Below are positions 1 to 11,580 of a stretch of 33,066 nt of DNA, piece by piece (positions within the stretch are counted from its first letter, which is position 1; every line of letters starts with the position of its first letter). The stretch lies in NCBI GenBank assembly GCA_902568425.1, contig CACFQM010000004.1, forward strand, positions 17,501 to 50,566, in the 5' to 3' direction. The notes under the pieces are model-generated. The model was not told where the DNA came from. It did not search any database and was given only the letters and a program-made list of their open reading frames with translations. The stretch comes from an uncultured Pelagibacteraceae bacterium (GTDB lineage: Bacteria; Pseudomonadota; Alphaproteobacteria; Pelagibacterales; Pelagibacteraceae). The position numbers and the translations under genes were made by a program.

Positions 1-795
<795 letters not shown>

Positions 796-840
796 TTTAA
801 TGCACAGAAAAAAATTTCTGTAAAAATTAAATTTTTGTTG

Positions 841-902
841 GAATGTTCATCTATTCGAACATTCATTCATTATTCATTGATTGTTCATCTATTCGAACAA
901 TC
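841..902 (-). repeat. Two tandem ITS hairpins (841-864 and 879-902): 8-bp stems, identical 8-nt loops
   Basis: GAATGTTC-ATCTATTC-GAACATTC and GATTGTTC-ATCTATTC-GAACAATC, read directly; 38-bp period. Confidence 0.85.
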
Positions 903-958
903 GGATATAGATATTGATAAAATTATTTACGATTTAAAAATGCTAAAAGTGTCAATTC

Positions 959-1034
959 TGGTGGAGGATAGCGGGATCGAACCGCTGACCTCCTGAATGC
1001 AAATCAGGCGCTCTCCCAGCTGAGCTAATCCCCC
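959..1034 (-). tRNA. tRNA-Ala(TGC), CCA encoded
   Basis: Reverse complement GGGGGATTAGCTCAGCTGGGAGAGCGCCTGATTTGCATTCAGGAGGTCAGCGGTTCGATCCCGCTATCCTCCACCA folds as a cloverleaf, TGC anticodon. Confidence 0.97.
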
Positions 1035-1041
1035 GAAACAA

Positions 1042-1118
<77 letters not shown>

Positions 1119-1206
1119 CTAAAGTCATTATATAGAGACACTTTGAAGAAGAGAAATGAGGACGGTCACATTAAATATATTTTTTGACCAAAAGAAACTT
1201 TTGGTC

Positions 1207-2690
<1,484 letters not shown>

Positions 2691-2911
2691 AATAACGGCG
2701 CACACTAGCTTTAATAATTTTAATTAAATTAAAATTACTTTCGTTAAAGTGTGTACGACAAATTTCTTTTATTAACCTAACCGTCCACACTTCTCTTCTT
2801 TATCTACAATTTAAAAAAGCTAAATCTTCTGATTTTCAGAAAACTAAATCCCAATATCAGTATAAAAACCAACTAAAAATAAGGTTTTTGCAGTGATTAT
2901 TGGGAAACGCT

Positions 2912-2939
2912 GTTATATTGTAATATAAAAATTAATCAA
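2912..2939 (-). promoter_or_regulatory. Candidate rRNA operon promoter (TTGATT-N16-TATAAC on minus strand)
   Basis: Reverse complement reads TTGATTAATTTTTATATTACAATATAAC, about 215 nt upstream of the 16S 5' end. A TTGACA lies further upstream at 2950-2955. Pattern match only. Confidence 0.4.
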
Positions 2940-3031
2940 GACGTATATTTGTCAAAAAAACCACTAAAAACAGGTATTTTTACACTACCTGACATTGAAT
3001 ATTGCACTTTTTTTTTATATAGAAAAGATCG

Positions 3032-4369
3032 ATGATAATAAATCATTTTTTAGCAAATTTAGTAAAAATTTCACGAAAACTATCTAAAAATAATGTTCTT
3101 TTTAGCAGGGTAAGACCTGCTTACTTTATTGGGAGCACACTTTTATTTTTAATAGTGTATTTTTCTTTTCTTATTAACGAAAATTTAAAAGAAAAAAGGG
3201 CAGAACAAATAAGTTCTTTTTTATCTAACAACCAAACAGTTCTTTTAAAAAATTACATATTCAACAAAATTAAGTCTCCGTATTTGGAGTATGATTATAT
3301 TGTAAAAAACAATGATACCATTGAAAGTATATTAAATAAATTTAGTGTTAAAAGAGATGAAATTGCTTTTGTTGTAAAGAAGATTAAGAAACAAAAATTA
3401 TCTAACATATCACCAGGTCAAAAAATACAATTTATTTTAAAAAAATCTTCAAATGGCAAAGACTTGGAAATATTTAAAATCAACTATCCAATTTCTAAAA
3501 CTACATTTGTCCGTATAGATAAACGTAAAGATGGTATAAACGTTTCAAAGAATATTACACAACTTTTTAAAAAAAATGTTGTAGTTGAAGGAAGAATATC
3601 AAATAATTTGTATAGCTCGGCAACATCATCGGGGATGGAGCCTAGCATTATAATTGAATTTGCAAGGATTTTTGGTTTTGAAGTAGATTTTCAGAGAGAT
3701 ATAAGAAAGGGAGACAAATTTCAAGTTATGTATGAAAGATATTTCGACGACAGGAATAAGCAAATCAAAACAGGAAAAATATTATATGCTTATCTTAACG
3801 TAAATAATCAAAAAATTAAATTATATCGATATGAAACAAAAAATGATTTCGATTTTTATGATGAAAAAGGTAAGAGTATAAGAAAAGCTTTGATGAAGAC
3901 TCCAATTAACGGTGCGAGACTTTCATCGCCTTTCGGTAATAGAAAACACCCAATATTAGGTTTTACAAAACATCACAATGGGACTGATTTTGCTGCACCG
4001 ACTGGTACGCCAATCATGGCTTCGGGTAATGGTACTGTAATAAAAGCTGGTTGGTGTGGGAATGGTGGCAACTGCGTTAGAATTAGACATAACTCTGCAT
4101 ACACAACTGGTTACGGTCATATGTCTAAAATTGCTACCAGAACCGGAAGAAGAGTTAGACAGGGACAAATAATAGGATATGTTGGAAACACCGGTATGTC
4201 TACCGGACCACATTTACATTATACAGTTTCTTACAATGGGAAATTTGTAAACTCACAAAAATTAAAACTTCCTTCAGGAAAAACTTTAAGTGGTGATGAA
4301 AGAAAAAAATTTGAAATTCAAAGAATAAAGCTTGATGTTACTTTAGGAGAGCTACTATCTCGGCTTTAA
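3032..4369 (+). CDS. M23-family metallopeptidase (murein endopeptidase-like), N-terminal TM segment
   Basis: Protein has ...SPFGNRKHPILGFTKHHNGTDFAAPTGTPIMASGNGTV...GYGHMSKI...VGNTGMSTGPHLHYTV..., the LytM/M23 motifs HxxxD and HxH. Confidence 0.92.
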   Translation: MIINHFLANLVKISRKLSKNNVLFSRVRPAYFIGSTLLFLIVYFSFLINENLKEKRAEQISSFLSNNQTVLLKNYIFNKIKSPYLEYDYIVKNNDTIESILNKFSVKRDEIAFVVKKIKKQKLSNISPGQKIQFILKKSSNGKDLEIFKINYPISKTTFVRIDKRKDGINVSKNITQLFKKNVVVEGRISNNLYSSATSSGMEPSIIIEFARIFGFEVDFQRDIRKGDKFQVMYERYFDDRNKQIKTGKILYAYLNVNNQKIKLYRYETKNDFDFYDEKGKSIRKALMKTPINGARLSSPFGNRKHPILGFTKHHNGTDFAAPTGTPIMASGNGTVIKAGWCGNGGNCVRIRHNSAYTTGYGHMSKIATRTGRRVRQGQIIGYVGNTGMSTGPHLHYTVSYNGKFVNSQKLKLPSGKTLSGDERKKFEIQRIKLDVTLGELLSRL

Positions 4370-4372
4370 TTA

Positions 4373-4714
4373 TTACTCTATTGATTTATTAGAATCTGTT
4401 TTTGGAGTTTCTTGAGGAACGTTTCTTTTATTAACCTCTGATAGAATTCGTGCATAATGATCGGAATGTTGAAGATAATTTTCATGCAAGATTTTATCTC
4501 CGATACCAAGAGCCTCTTTTGCTAAGTTTTTATATTTTTCAATTACTCTTTCTAAATTATGTGGATTTTTACTAACATGGTTAGCCCTAAAAAAATTATT
4601 CCTTGGACCATCTATATTATGTACTGAATTATTTTTCATAGACCCATTTGATCTTCTACCTGAATAGTGTTTATTTGATCTTGGTCTAAATCTTCTTATT
4701 TTTCCGTTCTTCAT
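4373..4714 (-). CDS. DUF4167-like protein
   Basis: Basic N-terminus (RRFRPRSNKHYSGRRSNGS) followed by the NPHNLERVIEKYKNLAKEAL...EQHADHYxRIL-like pattern typical of alphaproteobacterial DUF4167. Confidence 0.75.
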   Translation of the reverse strand: MKNGKIRRFRPRSNKHYSGRRSNGSMKNNSVHNIDGPRNNFFRANHVSKNPHNLERVIEKYKNLAKEALGIGDKILHENYLQHSDHYARILSEVNKRNVPQETPKTDSNKSIE

Positions 4715-4782
4715 AATTTTTATAAATGATTCTATATTTATAATTTAAAAAATTTAATAATTTTTCTTAATATTTGTTTTTT

Positions 4783-5619
4783 TTACTTCAAAGTGCTAAA
4801 AATACAACGAACATTATCTCTGTAATCTTTAATCTTTTTAGTCTCTCTAAATCCGTTTAACCTCAGAATATTAGATACTAAATAGTTTTGTCCTCTTCCG
4901 ATTTCTAATGCTAAAATTCCATTTAATTTGAGGATATTTTTAGATTTGTAAATAACTTTTCTTATAACGTCAAGCCCATCATGACCGCCGTCTAACGCTT
5001 TCTGTGGTTCAAATTTCTTAATATCCTCTGAAAGTTGGTTGATTTCTCTTTTAACTATGTACGGTGGATTAGACACAATAAGATCGAATTTCTTATTATA
5101 GATCGTATCTATAGATTTGCATTTAAGGCTTGCCCTTTTATTCAAGTTCATGGTTTCTAAATTAATTTTGGCTACTGAAATTGCCTTATTACAAATATCT
5201 ATACCTAGTCCTCTACTATTATTTAATTCATTTAATATTGAAAACATTATACATCCCGTTCCGACTCCTACGTCTAAAAAATAGAGACTTTTTCCCCTAA
5301 ATTTTTTAATAATTGGATCTATCAAAAGTTCAGTTTCAGGTCTTGGTATCAAAGAATTTTTTACAACATAGAAATCTTTGCTTCTAAATTCCTTTTTATT
5401 AAATATATAGGCAATTGGTTCTTTTTTTAATCTTCTAGAAATAATTTTTTTAAATCTTTTTAAGTCAGAAAAGGAAATAACTTGTTCATTTATCAAGAGT
5501 TTTTCTCTGCTTGTTTTAAGAACATGGGATAAAATTATTTCTGCATCAATTTTATGGGAAATAATGTTTCTATTTTTTAAAATCTTTGATCCAATATTTA
5601 TTGCCTCTGATGTTTTCAT
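4783..5619 (-). CDS. prmC: Peptide chain release factor N5-glutamine methyltransferase
   Basis: DVGVGTGCI SAM motif and NPPY motif; adjacent to prfA. Confidence 0.95.
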   Translation of the reverse strand: MKTSEAINIGSKILKNRNIISHKIDAEIILSHVLKTSREKLLINEQVISFSDLKRFKKIISRRLKKEPIAYIFNKKEFRSKDFYVVKNSLIPRPETELLIDPIIKKFRGKSLYFLDVGVGTGCIMFSILNELNNSRGLGIDICNKAISVAKINLETMNLNKRASLKCKSIDTIYNKKFDLIVSNPPYIVKREINQLSEDIKKFEPQKALDGGHDGLDVIRKVIYKSKNILKLNGILALEIGRGQNYLVSNILRLNGFRETKKIKDYRDNVRCIFSTLK

Positions 5620-5620
5620 T

Positions 5621-6694
5621 TTAAGTAAGACTTTTTAGTTTTAAATCCTGATCTTTTAATCTCAAATTTTCGTTCATTTCTTCATGAATTTCTCCTTTTA
5701 AAAACTCATCTAATTTATGAAGGGTGAGATTTATTCTATGATCAGTCACTCTCCCCTGTGGGAAATTATATGTTCTTATTCTTTCAGATCTATCTCCTGA
5801 ACCTATTTGGCTTCTTCTGTCACTAGATCTTTCTTTTTCTTTTTTTAATTTTTCAGCCTCATAAAGTCTTGCCCTAAGAATTTTTAAAGCTTTAGCTTTA
5901 TTTTTATGTTGAGACTTTTCATCTTGCTGGGTTACGACAATTCCAGTCGGCTTGTGGGTAATTCTCACGGCACTATCAGTAGTGTTAACTGATTGGCCGC
6001 CTGGACCACTTGATCTAAATACATCTATTCTTAAATCGCTATCATTTATTTTAACATCTACATCTTCGGCTTCTGGTAAAATTGCTACTGTTGCAGCTGA
6101 AGTATGGACTCTTCCTTGGGTTTCTGTATTTGGAACTCTTTGTACCCTGTGAACACCAGACTCGTATTTTAAATAGGAATAAATATTAGTTCCCTTTACA
6201 GAAAAAATTACCTCTTTAAAACCTCCTGCTTCACTTTTTGAAATACTAATTATATCCATAGTCCAATTCTTTTTGGAACATACTTTTTCATACATTCTAA
6301 ATAAATCGGCTGCAAATAGAGTTGCTTCTAGTCCACCTGTCCCTGCTCTGATTTCTACTATAGCATTTTTTTCGTCATCTCTATCTTTGGGTAAAAGGAA
6401 TATTTTTAATTTTTTTTCGTAATTATTTCTTTTTGACTCTGCACTCTCAAGCTCTTTTTGGGCTAAGTCAATTATTTCGTTATCATTCTTTTTGTCATTT
6501 ATAATATTTTTAAGATCTATTTTGCTCTTATCAAAATTTAAGTATTCTCGGGCAATTTCAATGATATTTTTTAAATCAGAGTACTCTTTAGATTTTTTTG
6601 CAAATAGTTTTGTATCAAACTTTCCGCTTGATAATTCTTTTTCTAAGGAATTATATTTATCTATGATATTCTTGACTTTTTCAGCTGGTATCAT
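5621..6694 (-). CDS. prfA: Peptide chain release factor 1
   Basis: GGQ motif in [28 protein letters not shown]; full RF1-like architecture. Confidence 0.97.
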   Translation of the reverse strand: MIPAEKVKNIIDKYNSLEKELSSGKFDTKLFAKKSKEYSDLKNIIEIAREYLNFDKSKIDLKNIINDKKNDNEIIDLAQKELESAESKRNNYEKKLKIFLLPKDRDDEKNAIVEIRAGTGGLEATLFAADLFRMYEKVCSKKNWTMDIISISKSEAGGFKEVIFSVKGTNIYSYLKYESGVHRVQRVPNTETQGRVHTSAATVAILPEAEDVDVKINDSDLRIDVFRSSGPGGQSVNTTDSAVRITHKPTGIVVTQQDEKSQHKNKAKALKILRARLYEAEKLKKEKERSSDRRSQIGSGDRSERIRTYNFPQGRVTDHRINLTLHKLDEFLKGEIHEEMNENLRLKDQDLKLKSLT

Positions 6695-6699
6695 AAAAG

Positions 6700-7809
6700 T
6701 TAATTTATTTTTTCTTTGGCTTTTGATTCAACTAGCTCTACTACTTTTTCAATAATATCTTTATTCGCAACTTTATTATGAGGAATTCCAGACAAATAAA
6801 ATAAATTATTTCCTTCTCCACCACCTGTAAGACCAATATCAGTTTGTGATGCCTCACCAGGTCCATTAACAACACATCCTATAATTGATAGTGTTAAAGG
6901 TTCCTTGATATGGGAAAGTTTATCTTCTAAAATTTTCACTGTATCAATGACTGGAAAAGCTTGTCTTGCACAAGATGGGCATGAAATTATTTGCACTCCT
7001 CTTGATCTAATGCCTAATGATTTCAATATTTCATAACCAGCTTTAACCTCTTCGACTGGATTAGCAGACAATGAAACTCTTATTGTATCGCCTATACCTT
7101 GCATTAAAAGTTTTCCAATTCCAATTGATGATTTAATACTACCAGTTATTAAACCACCTGCTTCTGTAATACCTAAGTGTAAGGGATAATCATAAAGTTT
7201 TGATAAACCCTCATATGCCTTTACTGCCAAAAATACATCCGATGATTTAACGCTTATTTTAAAATTAAAAAAATCATTATCTTCAAGTAACTTTATATTC
7301 TGCTCTGCGCTTTCAATTAATGCCTCGGGACAAGGTTCTTTGTACTTTTCTAAAATATTTTTATCTAAGGAGCCTGCATTTACTCCTATTCTGATAGCGC
7401 AATCATAATCTTTAGCAGCTTTCACAACCTCTTGGACTCTTTCTTTAGAGCCAATATTACCTGGATTAATTCTCAAACATTTTGCTCCTGAAATTGCTGA
7501 CTCAATTGCTCTTTTATAATGAAAATGTATATCAGCAACGATAGGTACTCTGGCTTCCTTTGTTATTTTTTTTAGTGCTTTTGTTGACTCTTCGTCAGGA
7601 CAGGAAACCCTAACTATGTCAGCACCTGCTTGTTCCAACTCATTAATCTGTTTTATGGTAGCTACATAATCTGTTGTAAGGGTATTTGTCATTGATTGAA
7701 CAGATATTACCGCGTCGCCTCCAACATAAACATTGCCAACTTTAATTTTTTTTGTTTTTTTTCTTTTTATTAATCTATGAGGTCTTATTTCCATATTATT
7801 ATCAATCAA
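6700..7809 (-). CDS. ispG: 4-hydroxy-3-methylbut-2-enyl diphosphate synthase
   Basis: [57 protein letters not shown] motifs of IspG/GcpE. Confidence 0.97.
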   Translation of the reverse strand: MIDNNMEIRPHRLIKRKKTKKIKVGNVYVGGDAVISVQSMTNTLTTDYVATIKQINELEQAGADIVRVSCPDEESTKALKKITKEARVPIVADIHFHYKRAIESAISGAKCLRINPGNIGSKERVQEVVKAAKDYDCAIRIGVNAGSLDKNILEKYKEPCPEALIESAEQNIKLLEDNDFFNFKISVKSSDVFLAVKAYEGLSKLYDYPLHLGITEAGGLITGSIKSSIGIGKLLMQGIGDTIRVSLSANPVEEVKAGYEILKSLGIRSRGVQIISCPSCARQAFPVIDTVKILEDKLSHIKEPLTLSIIGCVVNGPGEASQTDIGLTGGGEGNNLFYLSGIPHNKVANKDIIEKVVELVESKAKEKIN

Positions 7810-9013
7810 GTTTAAATGTTTTATGTAATTTTTTTACTGCATCAATAGTAAATTTTTCATCTATTATTACTGAAATTTTAATTTCAGATGTAGAGATAGC
7901 TAACAAATTTATATTTGCGTCTGCTAAAGATCTAAACATTTTAAAAGTAATACCCGGGGTAGCAACCATTCCAGCACCAACAATTGATATTTTTGAAACT
8001 TTATCATTCATATACATTTTTTCATACTTAATTTTTTTATTGTTTTCTATTAATAAAATTGCATTTTTAACGTCCTGTCTTTTTGTTGTAAAAGTAATGT
8101 CAGTTTTTTTTCCATCAGTTGAGATATTTTGAATTACCATATCAACGTTTATTTGATTTTTTGATAACGGTTCAAATACATCTGCTGCAACACCTGGTTT
8201 ATCTTCAACTCCAAGTAAAGTAATTTTTGCATCATCTTTTGAATAAGCAACACCAGTTACTGCTTTGGTGTAATCTATGTTGTCTTGATTAATTATTTCT
8301 GTTCCCTCCCTTTCAGTAAATGTTGACTTCACCTGAATAGGGATATCACTCATCATGGCAGATTGTACGGCTGAGGATTGCATTACTTTTGCGCCTAGAG
8401 ATGAAAGCTCTAACATTTCTTCGTAGGATATCTTATCAATTTTTTTAGCCAGAGGTATTTTGTTTGGGTCAGAGGAGTACACACCATCTACATCGGTATA
8501 AATTTCACAACTATCTGTTTGAAAAATTTTAGCTATTGCTACAGCAGTTGCGTCCGATCCACCTCTTCCAATAGATGTAATGTCTCCAGATTTTGAGACT
8601 CCTTGAAAACCTGGCACAATTGCAACACCGCCTGAAGAAATATAATCATTTATATTTTTAATATTCATATGAATAATTCTAGCATTTGTATGTTCACCTT
8701 CTGTAATAATTGGGATTTGCCAATTCAACCAGGATTTTGATTTGATTCCTAAATCATTTATTGCTCCTGCTATTAATGCACTTGTGACTTGTTCGCCAGA
8801 GGTCAATAAGACATCTAGCTCCCTTTTGTTAAATTTTTTTGATATCCCCTTTGAATATTCAATTAAGTTATTTGTTGTGCCTGCCATAGCTGACACTACG
8901 ACAATTAATTTATTACCATTGTCATGTTCTTTTTTGATAATTTTTGCCGCATGCAGGATTCTTTTAATAGATCCAACAGAAGTACCACCAAATTTTAATA
9001 CTTTTTTTGCCAT
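7802..9013 (-). CDS. lysC: Aspartate kinase
   Basis: KFGGTSVG N-terminus, [16 protein letters not shown] motif, C-terminal ACT-like region. Confidence 0.96.
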   Translation of the reverse strand: MAKKVLKFGGTSVGSIKRILHAAKIIKKEHDNGNKLIVVVSAMAGTTNNLIEYSKGISKKFNKRELDVLLTSGEQVTSALIAGAINDLGIKSKSWLNWQIPIITEGEHTNARIIHMNIKNINDYISSGGVAIVPGFQGVSKSGDITSIGRGGSDATAVAIAKIFQTDSCEIYTDVDGVYSSDPNKIPLAKKIDKISYEEMLELSSLGAKVMQSSAVQSAMMSDIPIQVKSTFTEREGTEIINQDNIDYTKAVTGVAYSKDDAKITLLGVEDKPGVAADVFEPLSKNQINVDMVIQNISTDGKKTDITFTTKRQDVKNAILLIENNKKIKYEKMYMNDKVSKISIVGAGMVATPGITFKMFRSLADANINLLAISTSEIKISVIIDEKFTIDAVKKLHKTFKLD

Positions 9014-9078
9014 ACTTAGATTTTATTATAAGATAATTAAGTTAAAATTAAGTTAATTAATTTATAATAATGAGATAG

Positions 9079-9804
9079 ATGACTACAGTAAATAAAGAAG
9101 AAATTCAAAAGTTTTCAAAAATAGCAGATGAGTGGTGGGATACAAAAGGCAAATTCAAACCTTTGCATATGTTTAATCCTATCAGGATAAAATATATTAA
9201 AGAAAAATGTATTTCACATTTTAAATTAAAAGAAGATCACCCTAAACCATTAATGCCTTTAGAGTTATTGGATATAGGCTGTGGAGGCGGCTTGATAAGT
9301 GAACCAATGTGTAGGTTAGGAGCAAAAGTAACTGGAATTGATGCATCAAATAAAAATATAAATGTTGCTACACTTCATGCAAAGAAAAGTGGTCTTAATA
9401 TAGATTATATGAATACATCACCTGAGCAAAAAATAATTAAAAAAAAATTTGATGTTGTTTTAAATTTAGAAATTATAGAGCATGTAGACAATGTTGATTT
9501 ATTTTTGGAGTCCTCAAGTAAATTATTAAAAGAAAACGGCATAATGTTTATTGCGACCATAAATAGAACTTTTGAGTCTTATATAAAAGCAATAGTTGGA
9601 GCAGAATATATTTTAAGATGGCTTCCAATAGGAACGCACGAATGGAATAAATTTCTTAAACCGAATGAGATTTATGAAAGATTAAAAAAATTGAACTTTG
9701 AAAATATTGAAACAGATGGATTTAATTTTAATTTATTTTTGCAAAACTGGAAAAAATCTAAGGATTGTTCTGTAAACTACATTATTGTAGCTAAAAAAAA
9801 TTAA
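9079..9804 (+). CDS. ubiG: Bifunctional ubiquinone biosynthesis O-methyltransferase UbiG
   Basis: EWWDTKGKFKPLHMFNPIR...LDIGCGGGLISEPMCRLGA...GIDAS... characteristic of UbiG. Confidence 0.95.
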   Translation: MTTVNKEEIQKFSKIADEWWDTKGKFKPLHMFNPIRIKYIKEKCISHFKLKEDHPKPLMPLELLDIGCGGGLISEPMCRLGAKVTGIDASNKNINVATLHAKKSGLNIDYMNTSPEQKIIKKKFDVVLNLEIIEHVDNVDLFLESSSKLLKENGIMFIATINRTFESYIKAIVGAEYILRWLPIGTHEWNKFLKPNEIYERLKKLNFENIETDGFNFNLFLQNWKKSKDCSVNYIIVAKKN

Positions 9805-10214
9805 TTCTCTCTATTATTAACCCAAGGAATTGAAACTACATCAATTCCCTCCTCTTTAAGTTCCTGGGTCTCTTTTGGTGTAGTTATGCCGTATATATTT
9901 TTGTTCCTTTTTTTGTCATAATAAATTTTTCTGACTTCTCGTGGAAAATTCTCGCCAACATATTTGAAGTTTTTTTCAACAAATTTTCTCAGTTTTGCTA
10001 AATCATTTTTCATCTTATTTATCTCTTTATTTGGAAAATTTATTTTCTTTCTGTGAGAAATTCTTGGAGACATTATTGATTTTTTTACTAATTTAGTTTT
10101 ACAAAATAAGCACTCGATTAATTTTTTTTTAAGTAATTTTTCAAATTCTTTTGAATCAGAAAACCAACTTTCAAATTCATGCTTATTTTTACACTTGAGA
10201 TTATATTTGATCAT
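9801..10214 (-). CDS. DUF1178-family protein
   Basis: MIKYNLKCKNKHEFESWFSDSKEFEKLLKKKLIECLFCKTKLVKKSIMSPRI pattern; 4-bp overlap with ubiG 3' end. Confidence 0.8.
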   Translation of the reverse strand: MIKYNLKCKNKHEFESWFSDSKEFEKLLKKKLIECLFCKTKLVKKSIMSPRISHRKKINFPNKEINKMKNDLAKLRKFVEKNFKYVGENFPREVRKIYYDKKRNKNIYGITTPKETQELKEEGIDVVSIPWVNNREN

Positions 10215-11518
10215 TAGTTTCTGTAGTCGGCATTTATATTTATATATTCATTTGTTAAATCGCATGTATAACACTCAAAAGATCCTTGGCCAATCTTTAG
10301 ATTTACTTCTATAAGTAAATCGTCCCATTTCATATATTCTTTTAATCTCTCTTCATTGTACTCTTCGGAGATCTTGCCTTTTTCAGCAACTTTTAATTCT
10401 CCAAATTTAATTTCAATTTTGTCTGGAGATATCTTTTCTCCTGATTTACCAATAGCCATAATTATTCTCCCCCAGTTGGGATCCTCACCGGCCATAGCTG
10501 TTTTAAATAAAGGTGAGTTAGCAATAGAGAAAGCAATATTTTTTGCCATCTGTTGTGATCTAGCATTTGTAACTTTTACAGTAATAAATTTCTTTGCACC
10601 CTCACCATCACTTACAATTTGTTTTGCTAAATTTAATAATAATCTTTGAAGAGCCATTTCAAAATCTTTAAGCTTTGGATCTAATACATTATATATCTTT
10701 CCTGTTTTAACCTTATTGCTTGAAAAAATTGCAACCATGTCATTTGTAGATGTATCACTGTCTACCGTTATTGCATTAAAGGTGTTTGTCATTGCTCTTT
10801 TTAACAAGCTCTTTAAAAATATTGATGGAATATCTGCATCAGTAAAAACAAACGCGAGCATAGTTGCCATATTTGGCGAAATCATGCCAGATCCTTTTGC
10901 GATTGCAGATAATCTAATATCCTTATTCCAAATTCTGCATTCTTCATATGCAAGTTTAGGTCTTGTATCGGTAGTCATTATAGATGAAGCTGCTTTAAAC
11001 CAAATAAATTTATTTTGTTTATCTCTTAATTTTTCTACAAGTTGAGGAGTACTATTTTTAATTTGTTGTATTGGAAACTTTTCTCCAATTACGCCAGTTG
11101 ATGCAAAAAGTATTTCATTAGGTTTAATTACTTGGCTGGTACCACCTTTTTTTTGAGCTTCTCTCAAGGTAAGATTTTTTGAGAGATTTTTTGATAAACT
11201 TTGCAAGGCTTCTGAACCTTGTGTTCCTGTGAAAGTATTTGCATTTTTAGTATTTATCATTAAAGCTTTAATAAATTTTTTTCTGATTTGTCTATTCCAT
11301 GTAATTGACTCTGAACAAATAGAATTATTTGTGTAAACTGCTGCGTAATTTGCGCCATCCTTAAAATAAAATAAACAAAGATCATCCCTACCTGTTCCAT
11401 ATAAATCAGCAGAAATTGCTGAAATTTCTAAGCCTTCAATTGGCTGGAGTTCTTGAAATTCGCCCATTTTTGACAATTTTGGTTTATCTTTTAAAAAATT
11501 TTTTACATTAATAGTCAT
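10214..11518 (-). CDS. argJ: Bifunctional glutamate N-acetyltransferase / amino-acid N-acetyltransferase
   Basis: GSGMISPNMATMLAF and NAITVDSDTSTND autocleavage region, GEDPNWGRI motif. Confidence 0.96.
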   Translation of the reverse strand: MTINVKNFLKDKPKLSKMGEFQELQPIEGLEISAISADLYGTGRDDLCLFYFKDGANYAAVYTNNSICSESITWNRQIRKKFIKALMINTKNANTFTGTQGSEALQSLSKNLSKNLTLREAQKKGGTSQVIKPNEILFASTGVIGEKFPIQQIKNSTPQLVEKLRDKQNKFIWFKAASSIMTTDTRPKLAYEECRIWNKDIRLSAIAKGSGMISPNMATMLAFVFTDADIPSIFLKSLLKRAMTNTFNAITVDSDTSTNDMVAIFSSNKVKTGKIYNVLDPKLKDFEMALQRLLLNLAKQIVSDGEGAKKFITVKVTNARSQQMAKNIAFSIANSPLFKTAMAGEDPNWGRIIMAIGKSGEKISPDKIEIKFGELKVAEKGKISEEYNEERLKEYMKWDDLLIEVNLKIGQGSFECYTCDLTNEYININADYRN

Positions 11519-11580
11519 GTTAATATTCTAATTTATTACTATATATATATATGAAACTAACAATTATATAAAACAAACAC

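Noticed and set aside
3956-4213. 85-aa antisense ORF
   Set aside because: Opposite strand of the conserved M23 catalytic domain; shadow ORF.
5952-6755. 66-aa and 87-aa plus-strand ORFs
   Set aside because: Antisense to prfA (and ispG end); hydrophobic composition is expected from antisense of Lys/Asn-rich genes.
7752-9056. 126-aa and 104-aa plus-strand ORFs
   Set aside because: Antisense to lysC/ispG; no independent evidence.
9015-9075. AATTAAGTTAA direct repeats in the lysC/ubiG divergent gap
   Set aside because: Low-complexity AT sequence expected in such intergenic DNA; no clear structure.
10356-11045. 97-aa and 109-aa plus-strand ORFs
   Set aside because: Antisense to argJ.
11538-11553. 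TA dinucleotide run upstream of secA
   Set aside because: Short and compositionally unsurprising; probably promoter-region AT richness.
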